From Nostoc linckia FACHB-104 (GTDB lineage Bacteria; Cyanobacteriota; Cyanobacteriia; Cyanobacteriales; Nostocaceae), in the NCBI RefSeq assembly GCF_014696615.1, contig NZ_JACJQJ010000087.1, positions 1-33,303 on the forward strand: a stretch of DNA of 33,303 nt, given 5' to 3'. Positions 23,300-32,217 of this stretch are shown one piece after another; the stretch's first letter is position 1; each line of letters starts with the position of its first letter. The position numbers and the translations under genes are program-made. The notes beneath the pieces were generated by a model. It saw only the letters and a program-made list of their open reading frames with translations. It made no database searches and was not told the DNA's origin.

Positions 23300-25372
23300 C
23301 TATAAAGCAATCAAACAAATCAATTGGTCTTGTAACTTAGCTTTGGGATTAATGATTTTCACTTTCTTTTCTTGACATAATAATTCAATCAAATGTTTAG
23401 TTTCAGATTCTTGCACATCAGAAAAGTGACTAACTGCTTGTGAAATTAAAGTAGGCATTCCCATATAGCCTTGCGTTTTGACTAGATTTAATAAAAAATC
23501 TTTGACAGGTCGTAAATCTTTTTTACCATTTCCTCCACCGTTACCTCCGTTGGAAGTTTGTTTAGGAACAATTCCTAAGTCCTGTAACAACATACATTTA
23601 TCTAATATTTTGGCTTCACGCATTAAACTTTGCAGTTGTTGCAAATTTATAGTTTTACCTGCAATTACTAATTCCTGTGCTAGTGCAGAATTAACCAAGC
23701 TTTGGTATGTTGCCAAGTAGTGAACAGAAGATAGACTAGGCTTAATATGATGATGATTGGTGTGTGTAAAAATCTGTTGATATATTTGATTGCCAACAAG
23801 CCTAGGTGTTCCTACTCCTCCAATGCGAATTAGGTAAAGAGTATGGCAGAGATTTTGTTGAATAACTCTTTGACAAGCATTCATAATATTGAAAAAGCTC
23901 ATCATACTTGAATCTTCAGTCCAAACTATACCTATTCTTTCCTGCTTATTAGGCTTTTGATAGCTCAAAGAAAAACTAGCAAAATTACCACTTAAGAGTT
24001 TATATTTAATTTCCTGTATTTGTAACGCCGCTAGTGCCTCTTGCAGCATCCGGATTAAATCTGGTGAGGATAACAAGGCAATTTTGGTAATTTTTTCCTG
24101 GTTTTTTATATATTCCTTCTGCCATAGTAATTGAAATTCTGCCTGAGTTATATCTGTCCCCTCTTTATCATTTCCTGAAGTACCTGGTTCATCAGTAATA
24201 GGCTCACCTGTATCAGGTTTTGATGGTGATATCTTGAGCTTATATTTTTGATACTCATTACGACCCAGAATTAACGTATTTCTGGGCATGGTTTTACCAC
24301 CAGGGTAATGTTGATCTAATACTTGTCTACTCAATGGAAAAATCGGAGAATCAGGCTGTGAATTTGCTTGTCTATGTAGTTGTTGCAGCTGATAAATCCA
24401 GAGTGCCTCAGCCTGTTCAAGTGTAATATGTTTTAACTGAATTGACTTATAAATTCCTGCTTTGTCTGCTGGCTGAATACGGTCAAGATTACGCTTCCAT
24501 GTACTAGTAATAACACTGATAATTACTAAAAAACTTTTTAGTCCATCACCATGTATAGTTGTATTTACATTTAAAAAAGGTTGTATGTCTAAAAAACCAT
24601 CTGGCATCTGAGGCATAGTATCTAAATTATCAAAGCACAAAACTATTGGTTGAGTTTGTGTTGCAATTCTGCCAAAATTTGCCAAAATATTTTTAGCTGC
24701 ATCTTCTGTATCAATACAATGCTTTAATTTTAATGCTTGCATTGATTCTTCGCTTAAATCATCTCCACGTAACCATTCACAAGCTAGGTCATATAATTCT
24801 GGATTTGTTAGGTCATGTAATACTCCAAAAAAGATGTCAGGATTATAAATACTAGCTTTTTTATAAGTATCTTTTAGGTGTTTAATAAACTTTTGACGAT
24901 CGCTTTGTAATACTCGCCAAATGGCATCATTAAATAATCGCTGCTTTAAGTTACGTTTGGTAAAGGCAGATAAACTTTTGAGCCACAGCATTAACTGTGA
25001 ATCTTGCTCACCCTCTGGAATTTTGATTAAGCTATCAATAGTAGAGCGTAAAATATGCCGCCAAATATTACCACTATCAGCCCAGTTACAGAGAATATAG
25101 GCGAAAAAAGCTTTAGGGTTGAGGGTACGTTTAAGCCTACCTAATAAATAGCTTTTACCTGAACCGGAATCACCTGCCAGCAAAACTGTGCGGCTAACAT
25201 TATCTGTAGCTACTAAGTTGAGTAATTTTTCAATCTCAATAATTGCTTCTTGATGAATTGAATCAACTGTGAGCGTAGCATCTTGTGTATCGCTCCAGAA
25301 ATTCATCGGCTTCAACTTTATCTGGTCAAAGGGGTTGACATCTCGTTTAATAATCTCATTGATTTCAGTCAT
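23300..25372 (-). CDS. Orc/Cdc6-like P-loop ATPase with C-terminal winged helix
   Basis: 690 aa. DVNPFDQIKLKPMNFW, then Walker A AGDSGSGKS (Lys73) and Walker B VLCFDNLD (Asp248) place it among AAA/STAND-type ATPases; the motif order and the DNLD box resemble Orc1/Cdc6 and related NTPases. A middle helical region follows, then about residues 435-600 (from ALLSSPDLIRMLQEAL to LVIAGKTINL) that I do not recognise. A Gly/Asn linker (GGNGGGNGKK, near 615) leads to a ~70-residue C-terminal segment with winged-helix pattern. It sits between the wHTH gene (56 bp upstream) and the FtsK fusion gene (23 bp downstream), so it is probably a loader or regulator for the motor-nuclease. That role is inference. 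Confidence 0.8.
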   Translation of the reverse strand: MTEINEIIKRDVNPFDQIKLKPMNFWSDTQDATLTVDSIHQEAIIEIEKLLNLVATDNVSRTVLLAGDSGSGKSYLLGRLKRTLNPKAFFAYILCNWADSGNIWRHILRSTIDSLIKIPEGEQDSQLMLWLKSLSAFTKRNLKQRLFNDAIWRVLQSDRQKFIKHLKDTYKKASIYNPDIFFGVLHDLTNPELYDLACEWLRGDDLSEESMQALKLKHCIDTEDAAKNILANFGRIATQTQPIVLCFDNLDTMPQMPDGFLDIQPFLNVNTTIHGDGLKSFLVIISVITSTWKRNLDRIQPADKAGIYKSIQLKHITLEQAEALWIYQLQQLHRQANSQPDSPIFPLSRQVLDQHYPGGKTMPRNTLILGRNEYQKYKLKISPSKPDTGEPITDEPGTSGNDKEGTDITQAEFQLLWQKEYIKNQEKITKIALLSSPDLIRMLQEALAALQIQEIKYKLLSGNFASFSLSYQKPNKQERIGIVWTEDSSMMSFFNIMNACQRVIQQNLCHTLYLIRIGGVGTPRLVGNQIYQQIFTHTNHHHIKPSLSSVHYLATYQSLVNSALAQELVIAGKTINLQQLQSLMREAKILDKCMLLQDLGIVPKQTSNGGNGGGNGKKDLRPVKDFLLNLVKTQGYMGMPTLISQAVSHFSDVQESETKHLIELLCQEKKVKIINPKAKLQDQLICLIAL

Positions 25373-25428
25373 ACTAAAACTGTGATGATAGAGCGAACTA
25401 ACTTTGAATTCAAAAATTATCTGACAGG

Positions 25429-26259
25429 CTAATAATTCACGGTGAGAAAAAACAGTGAACCACCAATATTTTGAGGAATACCTGCATCAATTTGTTCAGG
25501 AGTATATGCGCTTACTTCTTGCAGGGAACTTAACTCAAGTTGGTCATTTTTTTGCAACCGATACAAAGCCTGATCTAATTCATCCCGTGAAAGCGGCGGT
25601 TGTAACTTTTGCCGCAGATGGAAAATAGGTAAATAATTCTCCGTACCCATTTCCTTATCTAACTTCTCGATAATCCCTAAAATTTCTTCATCAGAAACTG
25701 CTTCTCCGCCAGGTGGTGGTGGAATAATATCTGACTTCTCCCGCAGAGTTTTCCGTAAAAACCGTAGGTAATTACCCAGCAATTCCAAACTGATAACAGG
25801 GTTCGAGCCTTTTTTAGGACTGTAATTATCCCGCAATTCCGCAATTCCTCTTTCAGTCAGCCAAACTTCGGCTTTAGTTTTTTTAATTCCCCATTCAGCG
25901 TCAATCAATCCCCGTTCACTTAGGGTTTTCAATATCACATCTCGTTCAGCAGCTTTTGGCGAGGTGATTTTGCTAGGGGCGATTTTCCCAGAAGCTTGAC
26001 TTATCTTCTCCAGTACCTTAAGTTCTTTATCTGTGATTGGAACTTGGGCTGCATCAAGCTTCAGCAGCGCTTGACCTGGCGGTAAAATTTTAACTGTGGC
26101 AATCTCACGGGTATAGTCTACCAGTTCGCGATCGCCCAAACTTTTACAAATTTTGTTTTTATCACCTTTAAAAACATCAAAGGTGCTGGCGCTAAGACTA
26201 GAGCGATAATTGGTACATCCCAACAACTTGAGTAGAAACTTTAACTCGTTCGTTTCCAT
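25429..26259 (-). CDS. Tandem winged-helix protein, first gene of the FtsK-fusion operon
   Basis: 276 aa, soluble, no catalytic motif. Residues ~75-145 (ITDKELKVLEKI... RDVILKTLSERGLID... VWLTERGIAELRD) read as a winged helix. Residues ~185-260 (DEEILGIIEKLDKE... LPIFHLRQKLQPPLSRDELDQAL, then LYRLQKNDQLELSSL) read as a second one, ending in a PQNIGGSLFFLTV tail. The first ~60 residues (LLKLLGCTNYRSSLSA) may be another small helical domain. Winged helices usually bind DNA or partner proteins, so this may give sequence or partner specificity to the downstream ATPase and motor-nuclease. I do not recognise a named family. The ATG at 26259 is the first in-frame start and has only a weak AGGCAAG upstream. 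Confidence 0.7.
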   Translation of the reverse strand: METNELKFLLKLLGCTNYRSSLSASTFDVFKGDKNKICKSLGDRELVDYTREIATVKILPPGQALLKLDAAQVPITDKELKVLEKISQASGKIAPSKITSPKAAERDVILKTLSERGLIDAEWGIKKTKAEVWLTERGIAELRDNYSPKKGSNPVISLELLGNYLRFLRKTLREKSDIIPPPPGGEAVSDEEILGIIEKLDKEMGTENYLPIFHLRQKLQPPLSRDELDQALYRLQKNDQLELSSLQEVSAYTPEQIDAGIPQNIGGSLFFLTVNY

Positions 26260-26478
26260 ACTAGTAATCTTGCCTGTATCTAATTAAGCATTAAGCACTA
26301 CTCTAGCTTGAACAGCAAAAATTGACACACTTTCCTGATCGTAGCACTAGATTCTCTAGCTACCGGAAAGAAGGCGATCGCATATACATTGTTTCTCATT
26401 GATTGAGTAAATCTAACTTCTCTGTGCTCATAGTTTGATTGTGAAAAGCCTAAAGTATTAATTACCAATCAAATAAAA

Positions 26479-26506
26479 ATGGTGCGTTAATTAAGTAACG
26501 CACCAT
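26479..26506 (-). terminator. Rho-independent terminator of the GT2 gene
   Basis: Perfect 11-bp stem ATGGTGCGTTA / TAACGCACCAT around a 6-nt loop. Read on the minus strand it is followed by TTTTATTTG. It lies 88 bp after the GT2 stop and 220 bp before the wHTH gene, separating the two minus-strand units. The remainder of 26260-26593 shows no gene. Confidence 0.75.
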
Positions 26507-26593
26507 AAACTATGGGATAGAAGACAATTTATTTTTTATTATTCTTTTAATTTCTAATTCCTATCTACCCGCTTTTGCGATAAATACTTGCGC

Positions 26594-27535
26594 TTAAACT
26601 CTCCGCAAAGCATTAAAAGCCTTATTTCGCAACCCACCTGGTAACAAAGACAATCCTAAACCAGTCCAAGCTTTAGTATTAGAAAAAGACTTACCAGCCA
26701 AAACCAACTCTCTACCAGTTTGGATTTCGCCTTTTTCAATTAGACGCAAACCTAATATTAACTGCGCTTCCGCAAGACGATTTTTCCTAATTGACTCTAA
26801 TTTTTCTGAATCAAATTTATAATTTTGCAGGTATTTAATCTTATCAAATAAATAAGGAATTGCTCGATTAATGCCTTGCTGTTCTGCATGGTAGCGATAT
26901 TCCATTAACAATTCTGGTAAATAATAGCCTTTTTTACCAGACAAAGCTAACCGCACAAACAAATCATTATCTTCGCAATTTTGAATATTGGGAAGCATAA
27001 AACCCAATTCTTGCAATGTTTGGCGACGAAATAATGTTGCACCAACTTGAAAACTTTGGTAAATAAAAACTACATCTAGTAAATTATCGACAACACCCGC
27101 TGATAATTTCTTCCTACCCCAGCGACGAGAATTTTCTTCAGTCATCTCATCATTCCGGTTATTATTAATATCGATAATCCAGTGGTCGGTACCTACAAAA
27201 TCAATGCTAGGATTTTGTTCAAAAATAGCAATAGTACGTGCCAGAAAATCAGGTGTTAACCGATCGTCGTCATCAAATTTGATAAAATACTCGCCACTAG
27301 CTGCATTAAAGCCAGAGCGCATATTATTACTTTTACCAATGTTTTGTTGATGATGAATATATTTAATGCGATGATCCTTGTACTGTGACATCAACTCCGG
27401 TGTACCATCACGTGAGCCATCATCACAAACAATTAATTCAAAGTCCTGATAACTCTGCTTGATGACGCTCTCAATGGCATAAGGTAAGAGATTGACTCTA
27501 TTATAAGTAGGAATACAAACACTAATTTTAGCCAC
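26594..27535 (-). CDS. Glycosyltransferase family 2
   Basis: 313 aa GT-A fold enzyme that transfers a sugar from a nucleotide-sugar, probably for exopolysaccharide or lipid-linked glycans. Seen: SVCIPTYNRVNLLPYAIESV at the start, CDDGSRDGT nucleotide-binding segment, the metal-binding DXD region KFDDDDRL, and CEDNDLFVRL carrying the likely catalytic acid. No membrane helices. A terminator follows, and it is divergent from the GT4-like gene with a 372-bp gap, suggesting a small glycan locus. Acceptor and sugar cannot be told from the sequence. Confidence 0.92.
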   Translation of the reverse strand: MAKISVCIPTYNRVNLLPYAIESVIKQSYQDFELIVCDDGSRDGTPELMSQYKDHRIKYIHHQQNIGKSNNMRSGFNAASGEYFIKFDDDDRLTPDFLARTIAIFEQNPSIDFVGTDHWIIDINNNRNDEMTEENSRRWGRKKLSAGVVDNLLDVVFIYQSFQVGATLFRRQTLQELGFMLPNIQNCEDNDLFVRLALSGKKGYYLPELLMEYRYHAEQQGINRAIPYLFDKIKYLQNYKFDSEKLESIRKNRLAEAQLILGLRLIEKGEIQTGRELVLAGKSFSNTKAWTGLGLSLLPGGLRNKAFNALRRV

Positions 27536-27907
27536 AGTGATAATAATAAATATTGTTTAACTAAAGCTTTTACACAGTTAGAAATTAGTCTATTGACTAG
27601 GGTTCCCAATTTCAATATTAACTTACCCTTCAATTGTCATATTTCATCTAAAAATTATCTGGCTTCAGGAAAAACACTTAGTCAAAGTCATTCAATAATT
27701 TCTCAATCAAGAATTATTAACATACTTGCTTCAGTAAATATAATTAATTTGCTGCTTCACTTGATATCTTGGCATAGCATTTTCCGTGGATACAACAATT
27801 AATACGGCAATATATAGGAAATTCATCAAATTGCCAGCTAATCAGTAATGAACTTTTTATTAGCTTTAATTTACTAAAATTTTACAAAAAATATATAAGG
27901 GATTTTC
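27536..27907. other. Divergent intergenic region between glycosyltransferase genes
   Basis: AT-rich, no supported gene or strong hairpin; should contain both promoters. AAGGGA at 27897-27902 is the ribosome binding site of the plus-strand gene. Confidence 0.5.
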
Positions 27908-29221
27908 ATGATGACAATCAGCAATGATAGAAGTCATTGTATATATATATTTTCATTTCTTAGTGTGATCACAGATATGAATTCTATGAATATCTTAATG
28001 CTATCTTCTACCTTTCCCTATCCACCAACGCGGGGGGGAACCCAGGTGAGAACGTTTAATTTACTTAAGTATTTAAGTCAACGTCATAGTATTACGCTGG
28101 TAACTCAACGCGATGCTACTGTCACAGAAGCGGAAATAATAGCCTTACAAGATTGTGTGGATCGTCTAGTGGTTTTTGAACGTCCCCCAGAATCAGGAAC
28201 CCCCGCAGGAATATTCCAGAAAATCCAGCGCTTCAGCTCATTTTTGCAACAGGGAACACCACCAAGTGTGATCAACCGCTACTCAACTGAAATGCAAGAG
28301 TGGATTGACAACTTTGTAGAGGCGGGAAAATGCGATGTCATTACCTGCGAACATAGCGTGAATGAAATTTATGTGCGATCGCACTTCCAAAAACAGCTAA
28401 GAACCGTAGTCAATATTCATAGTTCTGTATATGGTAGCTGCTATAACCAGCTGACAACTGGTATTTCCGAAAATAAGTTGAGAGATAAAATTAATCTGCC
28501 ACTTTTACGCCGTTACGAACAAAGCTATTGCTCAAAGTTTTCTGAAATTGTCGTGACAACGGAAGAAGATAAAATTCAATTACAAGAATTTAACCCTAAT
28601 AGTGAAATTACTGTGATTCCTAATGGCGTTGATTTAGTGTCATTTCCCTACAGAACTAACGATCCAGGAGGAAATCGCTTAATTTTTATTGGTGCAATGG
28701 ATAATTTGGCAAATATTGATGCGGTATGCTTCTTTAGCCAAGAAGTATTGCCAGAAATCCAGAAAAATTATCCTGATACAACTTTAGATATTGTGGGTAG
28801 TCATCCAACCCCAGAAGTTTTAGCACTGAAAAAACAAACGGGAGTTACTGTAACTGGGCGTGTACCTTCGATGTCCGAATATTTACATAAATCAACCGTC
28901 TGCATTGTACCAATGCGGACGGGTTTTGGCATTAAAAATAAAACTCTAGAAGCAATGGCTGCTGGTGTACCGATAGTTGCAAGCGATCGCGGTTTAGAAG
29001 GGTTAGCGGTAGATGGTTCTGGTACACCTCTACGAGCCTTAAGAGCAAATACACCAGCGGAGTATGTGAACGCGATTACTCAACTATTTGATAATTCACA
29101 ACTGAGAGCCGAATTATCTATTAATGGCAGAGAACTGATAGAAACAGAATTTACCTGGGATATTGCCGGTGAAAGCTATGAAAAAGTTTGTTGTGGTAGT
29201 GATGGAAATTATGAAATTTGA
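27908..29221 (+). CDS. Glycosyltransferase, GT-B fold (family 4-like)
   Basis: 437 aa. The acceptor half begins at MNILMLSSTFPYPPTRGGTQ, with the Gly-Gly loop typical of GT4 enzymes. The donor-binding half has VIPNGVD, IFIGAMDNLANIDAV, LDIVGSHP, VTGRVPSM, and the motif GIKNKTLEAMAAGVPIVAS with Glu contacts to the nucleotide-sugar. The upstream ATG at 27908 has AAGGGA at 5 nt, which supports it, but the extra ~26 residues before Met27 are not family-like, so the start at 27986 (MNILML) remains possible. Likely role in cell-surface polysaccharide or glycolipid assembly. Confidence 0.88.
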   Translation: MMTISNDRSHCIYIFSFLSVITDMNSMNILMLSSTFPYPPTRGGTQVRTFNLLKYLSQRHSITLVTQRDATVTEAEIIALQDCVDRLVVFERPPESGTPAGIFQKIQRFSSFLQQGTPPSVINRYSTEMQEWIDNFVEAGKCDVITCEHSVNEIYVRSHFQKQLRTVVNIHSSVYGSCYNQLTTGISENKLRDKINLPLLRRYEQSYCSKFSEIVVTTEEDKIQLQEFNPNSEITVIPNGVDLVSFPYRTNDPGGNRLIFIGAMDNLANIDAVCFFSQEVLPEIQKNYPDTTLDIVGSHPTPEVLALKKQTGVTVTGRVPSMSEYLHKSTVCIVPMRTGFGIKNKTLEAMAAGVPIVASDRGLEGLAVDGSGTPLRALRANTPAEYVNAITQLFDNSQLRAELSINGRELIETEFTWDIAGESYEKVCCGSDGNYEI

Positions 29222-29244
29222 ACTATTACTGATTCACAATTTGA

Positions 29245-29583
29245 TTATTGTTCCATTGTAGGTACAGCGAAAATTCTGCTGCCAATAGGAATCCTTGTAC
29301 TAGGTTTAGCTGTCTCTGGTGTAGTTACAGTAGCACTAGTAGAAGGATCACTCAGGTTTTCAGATAAAATATTTGGTTGGTTATTTGTGGAAGAACTGGA
29401 ATTATTACCTTGAGATGGCGCAGTTGGATTGATGCCGATAGATGGTTCTGTAGATATGGGGCTAATCTTATTAGTATCGTTGTTATTTAATTCTGGTGCA
29501 GTTTGTGCTTGGCATGGCATCACAGTCAAAGCAGAAATTGAAACTACAGCCAGTGCAATGATATTTTGACAGTATTGGTGCAT
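29245..29583 (-). CDS. Small exported low-complexity protein, unknown function
   Basis: 112 aa. A hydrophobic N-terminus (IIALAVVSISALTVMPCQAQT) looks like a Sec signal peptide with cleavage near AQ-T. The mature part is rich in Ser, Thr, Asn and Pro (NNDTNK, QGNNSSSSTNNQ), without recognisable domain. Convergent with the GT4-like gene, 23 bp away. Real expression is plausible because of the clean signal peptide, but I do not recognise the family. Confidence 0.55.
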   Translation of the reverse strand: MHQYCQNIIALAVVSISALTVMPCQAQTAPELNNNDTNKISPISTEPSIGINPTAPSQGNNSSSSTNNQPNILSENLSDPSTSATVTTPETAKPSTRIPIGSRIFAVPTMEQ

Positions 29584-30229
29584 ATTCTTATTGATGTGAT
29601 GAGGGGTTAGACTTTGAACAAGGGAGATGCACTGAACTCTTAGCTCACCAATTTTCTAATTACTAAATTTGGTGGAGTTGACTTTTTATCTTGCAAATTG
29701 CTGTAATCACAAACCATCTTGATGCTAAATATTGAAACTTCACTAACAACTTTTTTATTCAACAATTAAATATTAGGTTGTTCCTGAAGCATTTATGTAT
29801 GGCTAATACACTTATTCTTTAGATATCTTGTTTGAGAAATCAGCTTGTGCAACTACCCATAAATATACTTGTATAGTCATTCTTTACATAAGAGAAAAAT
29901 TACGGATTTTTGCACATAAATCCGGAATTCTCACCTCAAAAGCTGGTTCGTATATTTATCAAACCCAACAATAAATATATAAAGTATTAAATGATGAAAT
30001 ATAAAAAATTGCTTTATATCAATTTGCGATAAAGATGAATCGCAACAGAAAAATGCTGAAAGTCTTTACCTCAATACAATACTGGCACCAAAATCCGATT
30101 GCTCTATAAAACTGATTCATTAATCAAACACAAGCAATTCTTCTAGGGAATACAGCAACTAACTGTATTCCCTAGGAAACGCTAAAGGCGAATATATCTA
30201 TATACTTGCAGCCAGACTGTGAGAGTTTC
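29584..30229. other. AT-rich intergenic region with one long hairpin
   Basis: No supported gene. The only clear structure is the inverted repeat at 30143-30175. Confidence 0.5.
30143..30175. repeat. 13-bp perfect inverted repeat, hairpin
   Basis: CTAGGGAATACAG / CTGTATTCCCTAG with a 7-nt loop, 55 bp beyond the VOC gene's stop. There is no T-run on either side, so it is a 3' hairpin or a dispersed palindrome rather than a classical terminator. Confidence 0.7.
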
Positions 30230-30697
30230 TTAATCTGTGAGTGGATCGCAGCGAATCTCAATCATAAAACCATCAGGGTCGTAGAAGTATACACCTCTAC
30301 CAGTGGGGCGGGTAACTGGGCCATGAGCGATCGCAATTTGATTATCTTTAATTACTGCTACTGCTTGATCGAATAATTGCGGATCGATGTCAAACGCTAG
30401 GTGGTATGCTCTGGTGAAAGACTTCTCAGGATTGGGATCTGGTGGGGATAATTCCGGTTCCCCAAATAAATCTAGAATTGTGCCATCAGGAGTAATAAAG
30501 TTAGCTACCTTCCCAGCAGCGACAAGTTCAACCAAGGTTGCGGGTACTTCATCACCTGTAAGTTCATGTAAACCTAAAATATTGCCATAAAAATGTCGGG
30601 ATGCTTGCATATCTTGAACGTTGAGAGCAATGTGATGTACCTTACGTAGAACACCAGGAGCTAAGACACTGTTCGCAGCACAAGAGCTAGATAGCAT
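30230..30697 (-). CDS. VOC-family (glyoxalase/dioxygenase fold) protein
   Basis: 155 aa from ATG 30697. Two beta-alpha-beta-beta-beta modules of the vicinal oxygen chelate superfamily: KVHHIALNVQDMQASRHFYGNILGL opens the first, AYHLAFDI opens the second, and GVYFYDPDGFMIEIRC closes it. The His of HHIAL, His of YHLAF and Glu of MIEI are the expected metal ligands. Substrate is unknown; members include glyoxalases, dioxygenases and fosfomycin-type resistance enzymes. A TTG 16 codons upstream (30745) has no ribosome site and is less likely. Divergent from the DUF4385 gene. Confidence 0.85.
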   Translation of the reverse strand: MLSSSCAANSVLAPGVLRKVHHIALNVQDMQASRHFYGNILGLHELTGDEVPATLVELVAAGKVANFITPDGTILDLFGEPELSPPDPNPEKSFTRAYHLAFDIDPQLFDQAVAVIKDNQIAIAHGPVTRPTGRGVYFYDPDGFMIEIRCDPLTD

Positions 30698-30773
30698 GGC
30701 AGAATCAACTTCCCTACAAAGATAGAAGATAAACTTTTTGCTCAAAGTTTATTATTTATCCTAAAAACTTACC

Positions 30774-31244
30774 ATGCCTTTCGATTATTCTTTAGACTTT
30801 CCCAATATTAATTTTCGCCAACATCCTGAACTTTATCGTGTTGGTAAAGGTGAGCAGGGTGTACTTTTAGTAGAGCCATACAAATCGGAAATTCTTCCTT
30901 TCTGGCGATTTAAAACTCCAGAGATTGCTAAAAATTCAAGTGAGAAGATTTATGAGATTTTTTTAGATTATTTAGAAAATAATGATTTTATTGGTGCAGA
31001 TATGGCACGCAAGTTTTTACAGATGGGGTATACGCGATCGCGCCGTTATGCTAATCATAAAACTGGTAGGAAATATAAATCTAGTTCGCCAGCAGCAGGT
31101 GAGAAAAAAGAGATTCTACCTTATGATGTAGACCCAGTTAAAGCAGAATCAGCAGCAATATTTAAAACCAAATGGATACAAGCAAAGACCAATGAGAAGT
31201 ATCTCCAGCTTTTAGCTGAACATAAAAAAATGTATGAAGTCTAG
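30774..31244 (+). CDS. DUF4385-family protein
   Basis: 156 aa soluble protein. I recognise DUF4385 by YRVGKGEQGVLLVEPYKSE, FWRFKTPEIA, DMARKFLQMGYTRSRRYANH and a Lys-rich end. No function is established for the family to my knowledge. Basic residues in the middle (SRRYANHKTGRKYK) are compatible with nucleic-acid binding, but that is only a guess. Start ATG at 30774 is supported by the conserved N-terminus. Confidence 0.82.
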   Translation: MPFDYSLDFPNINFRQHPELYRVGKGEQGVLLVEPYKSEILPFWRFKTPEIAKNSSEKIYEIFLDYLENNDFIGADMARKFLQMGYTRSRRYANHKTGRKYKSSSPAAGEKKEILPYDVDPVKAESAAIFKTKWIQAKTNEKYLQLLAEHKKMYEV

Positions 31245-31424
31245 CAACTAGTACCGCAAGACAGAATTCAAAATTCAAAATTAAGACGGAGTAGGCGTTT
31301 CATTGATTTTGTAGACATAGAGCAGCTTCAGGTAGAGTATAGGCTTAAAACCCTTACGAATGACCAATGACAAATAACTAATGACAGCCCTTACTAGCTA
31401 TCTTTAATTGCACTGCTCTACTTA

Positions 31425-32054
31425 CTAGTGTTCAAATATATCTTTATATTGCAATAAATCTAAGGAAACAATTGTTGGTAGAACTTGAAAACATTCTTGA
31501 GCAAGTTGCCAACGTTCTTCTCTTTTAAGCATAGCAATTAATTTGTCTTTAACACTGAGTAAATAGCGCACATCATTAGCAGCATAATTCAACTGTTCTA
31601 CAGATAAATTAATAGCGTTACCCCAATCAGAACTTTGAGCGCTTTTATCAAGTTCGACTTTTTCTAATTCCTGCACTACATCTTTTAGCCCGTGACGATT
31701 GGTATAAGTACGAGCTAATTTACTAGCTATTTTTGTGCAAAAAACAGGCTGAACGGTAATGCCTAAGTTGTAACGTAAAGTAGCAATATCGAAACGGGCA
31801 AAGTGAAATACCTTCTGGATATTAGCTGCTTCTAACAGTTTTTGTAAGTTTGGTGCTTCAGTTTGCCCTTTGGCAATGCGAACTGCAGTTACTTGGCCCT
31901 CTAGGTTACACAGCTGGACAAGACAAAGGCGATCGCGCTGTGGTAGTAATCCCATTGTTTCCGTATCAACAGCGATCGCCTCTGATTTTAAATACTGAGA
32001 TAGAGCAGTTTCGCTAAGGTCGCGATCGCTCACCTGAAAATCTTGTAATGTCAT
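31425..32054 (-). CDS. Ribonuclease D-type DEDDy exonuclease, single domain
   Basis: 209 aa. Catalytic set complete: Asp30 and Glu32 (VDTET), Asp89 (ARFD), and Tyr157-xxx-Asp161 (YAANDVRYL). It lacks the C-terminal HRDC domains of E. coli RNase D (375 aa), as is usual for the short cyanobacterial/alphaproteobacterial form, and probably trims RNA 3' ends. It shares SSDWG...LSxxQLxYAAxDxxYL with the N-terminal module of the FtsK fusion 8 kb away, so the two are clearly homologous. A strong hairpin lies 19 bp before the start. Confidence 0.9.
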   Translation of the reverse strand: MTLQDFQVSDRDLSETALSQYLKSEAIAVDTETMGLLPQRDRLCLVQLCNLEGQVTAVRIAKGQTEAPNLQKLLEAANIQKVFHFARFDIATLRYNLGITVQPVFCTKIASKLARTYTNRHGLKDVVQELEKVELDKSAQSSDWGNAINLSVEQLNYAANDVRYLLSVKDKLIAMLKREERWQLAQECFQVLPTIVSLDLLQYKDIFEH

Positions 32055-32072
32055 GAATCACTCAAGAATAAT

Positions 32073-32111
32073 TGTAGTGTCTAATAGAAGCCAGTTCTAT
32101 GAGACACTACA
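32073..32111. promoter_or_regulatory. Long hairpin upstream of the ribonuclease D gene
   Basis: 17-bp arms TGTAGTGTCTAATAGAA (32073-32089) and TTCTATGAGACACTACA (32095-32111), one mismatch, 5-nt loop. It could terminate the CAP-domain gene upstream, or sit in the RNase D leader. No proper T-run follows on the minus strand (ATTATTCTTG). Confidence 0.55.
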
Positions 32112-32217
32112 TTATTATTGTGCAAAAAAAGCAGAATTTCTAGCCATCCTTTCTGACGTATTAATGCAGATTGGCAAAAATTCCTAATTAGTACAAAATT
32201 TAACCCAGTACTCAGCA

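Noticed and set aside
20715-26259. BREX, Dpd (7-deazaguanine) or Dnd/Ssp system
   Set aside because: None of the modification genes (PglX-type methylase, DpdA, DndA-E) is present, and the motor is a true FtsK rather than BrxC or DptH.
27593-27802. 69-codon reading frame between the glycosyltransferase genes
   Set aside because: AT-rich intergenic sequence with no ribosome site and no recognisable protein pattern.
32073-32084. AATTGTAGTGTC shared by the RNase D hairpin and the 21-bp array
   Set aside because: A 12-base match in AT-rich sequence found while scanning for similarities is weak; the flanks do not align.
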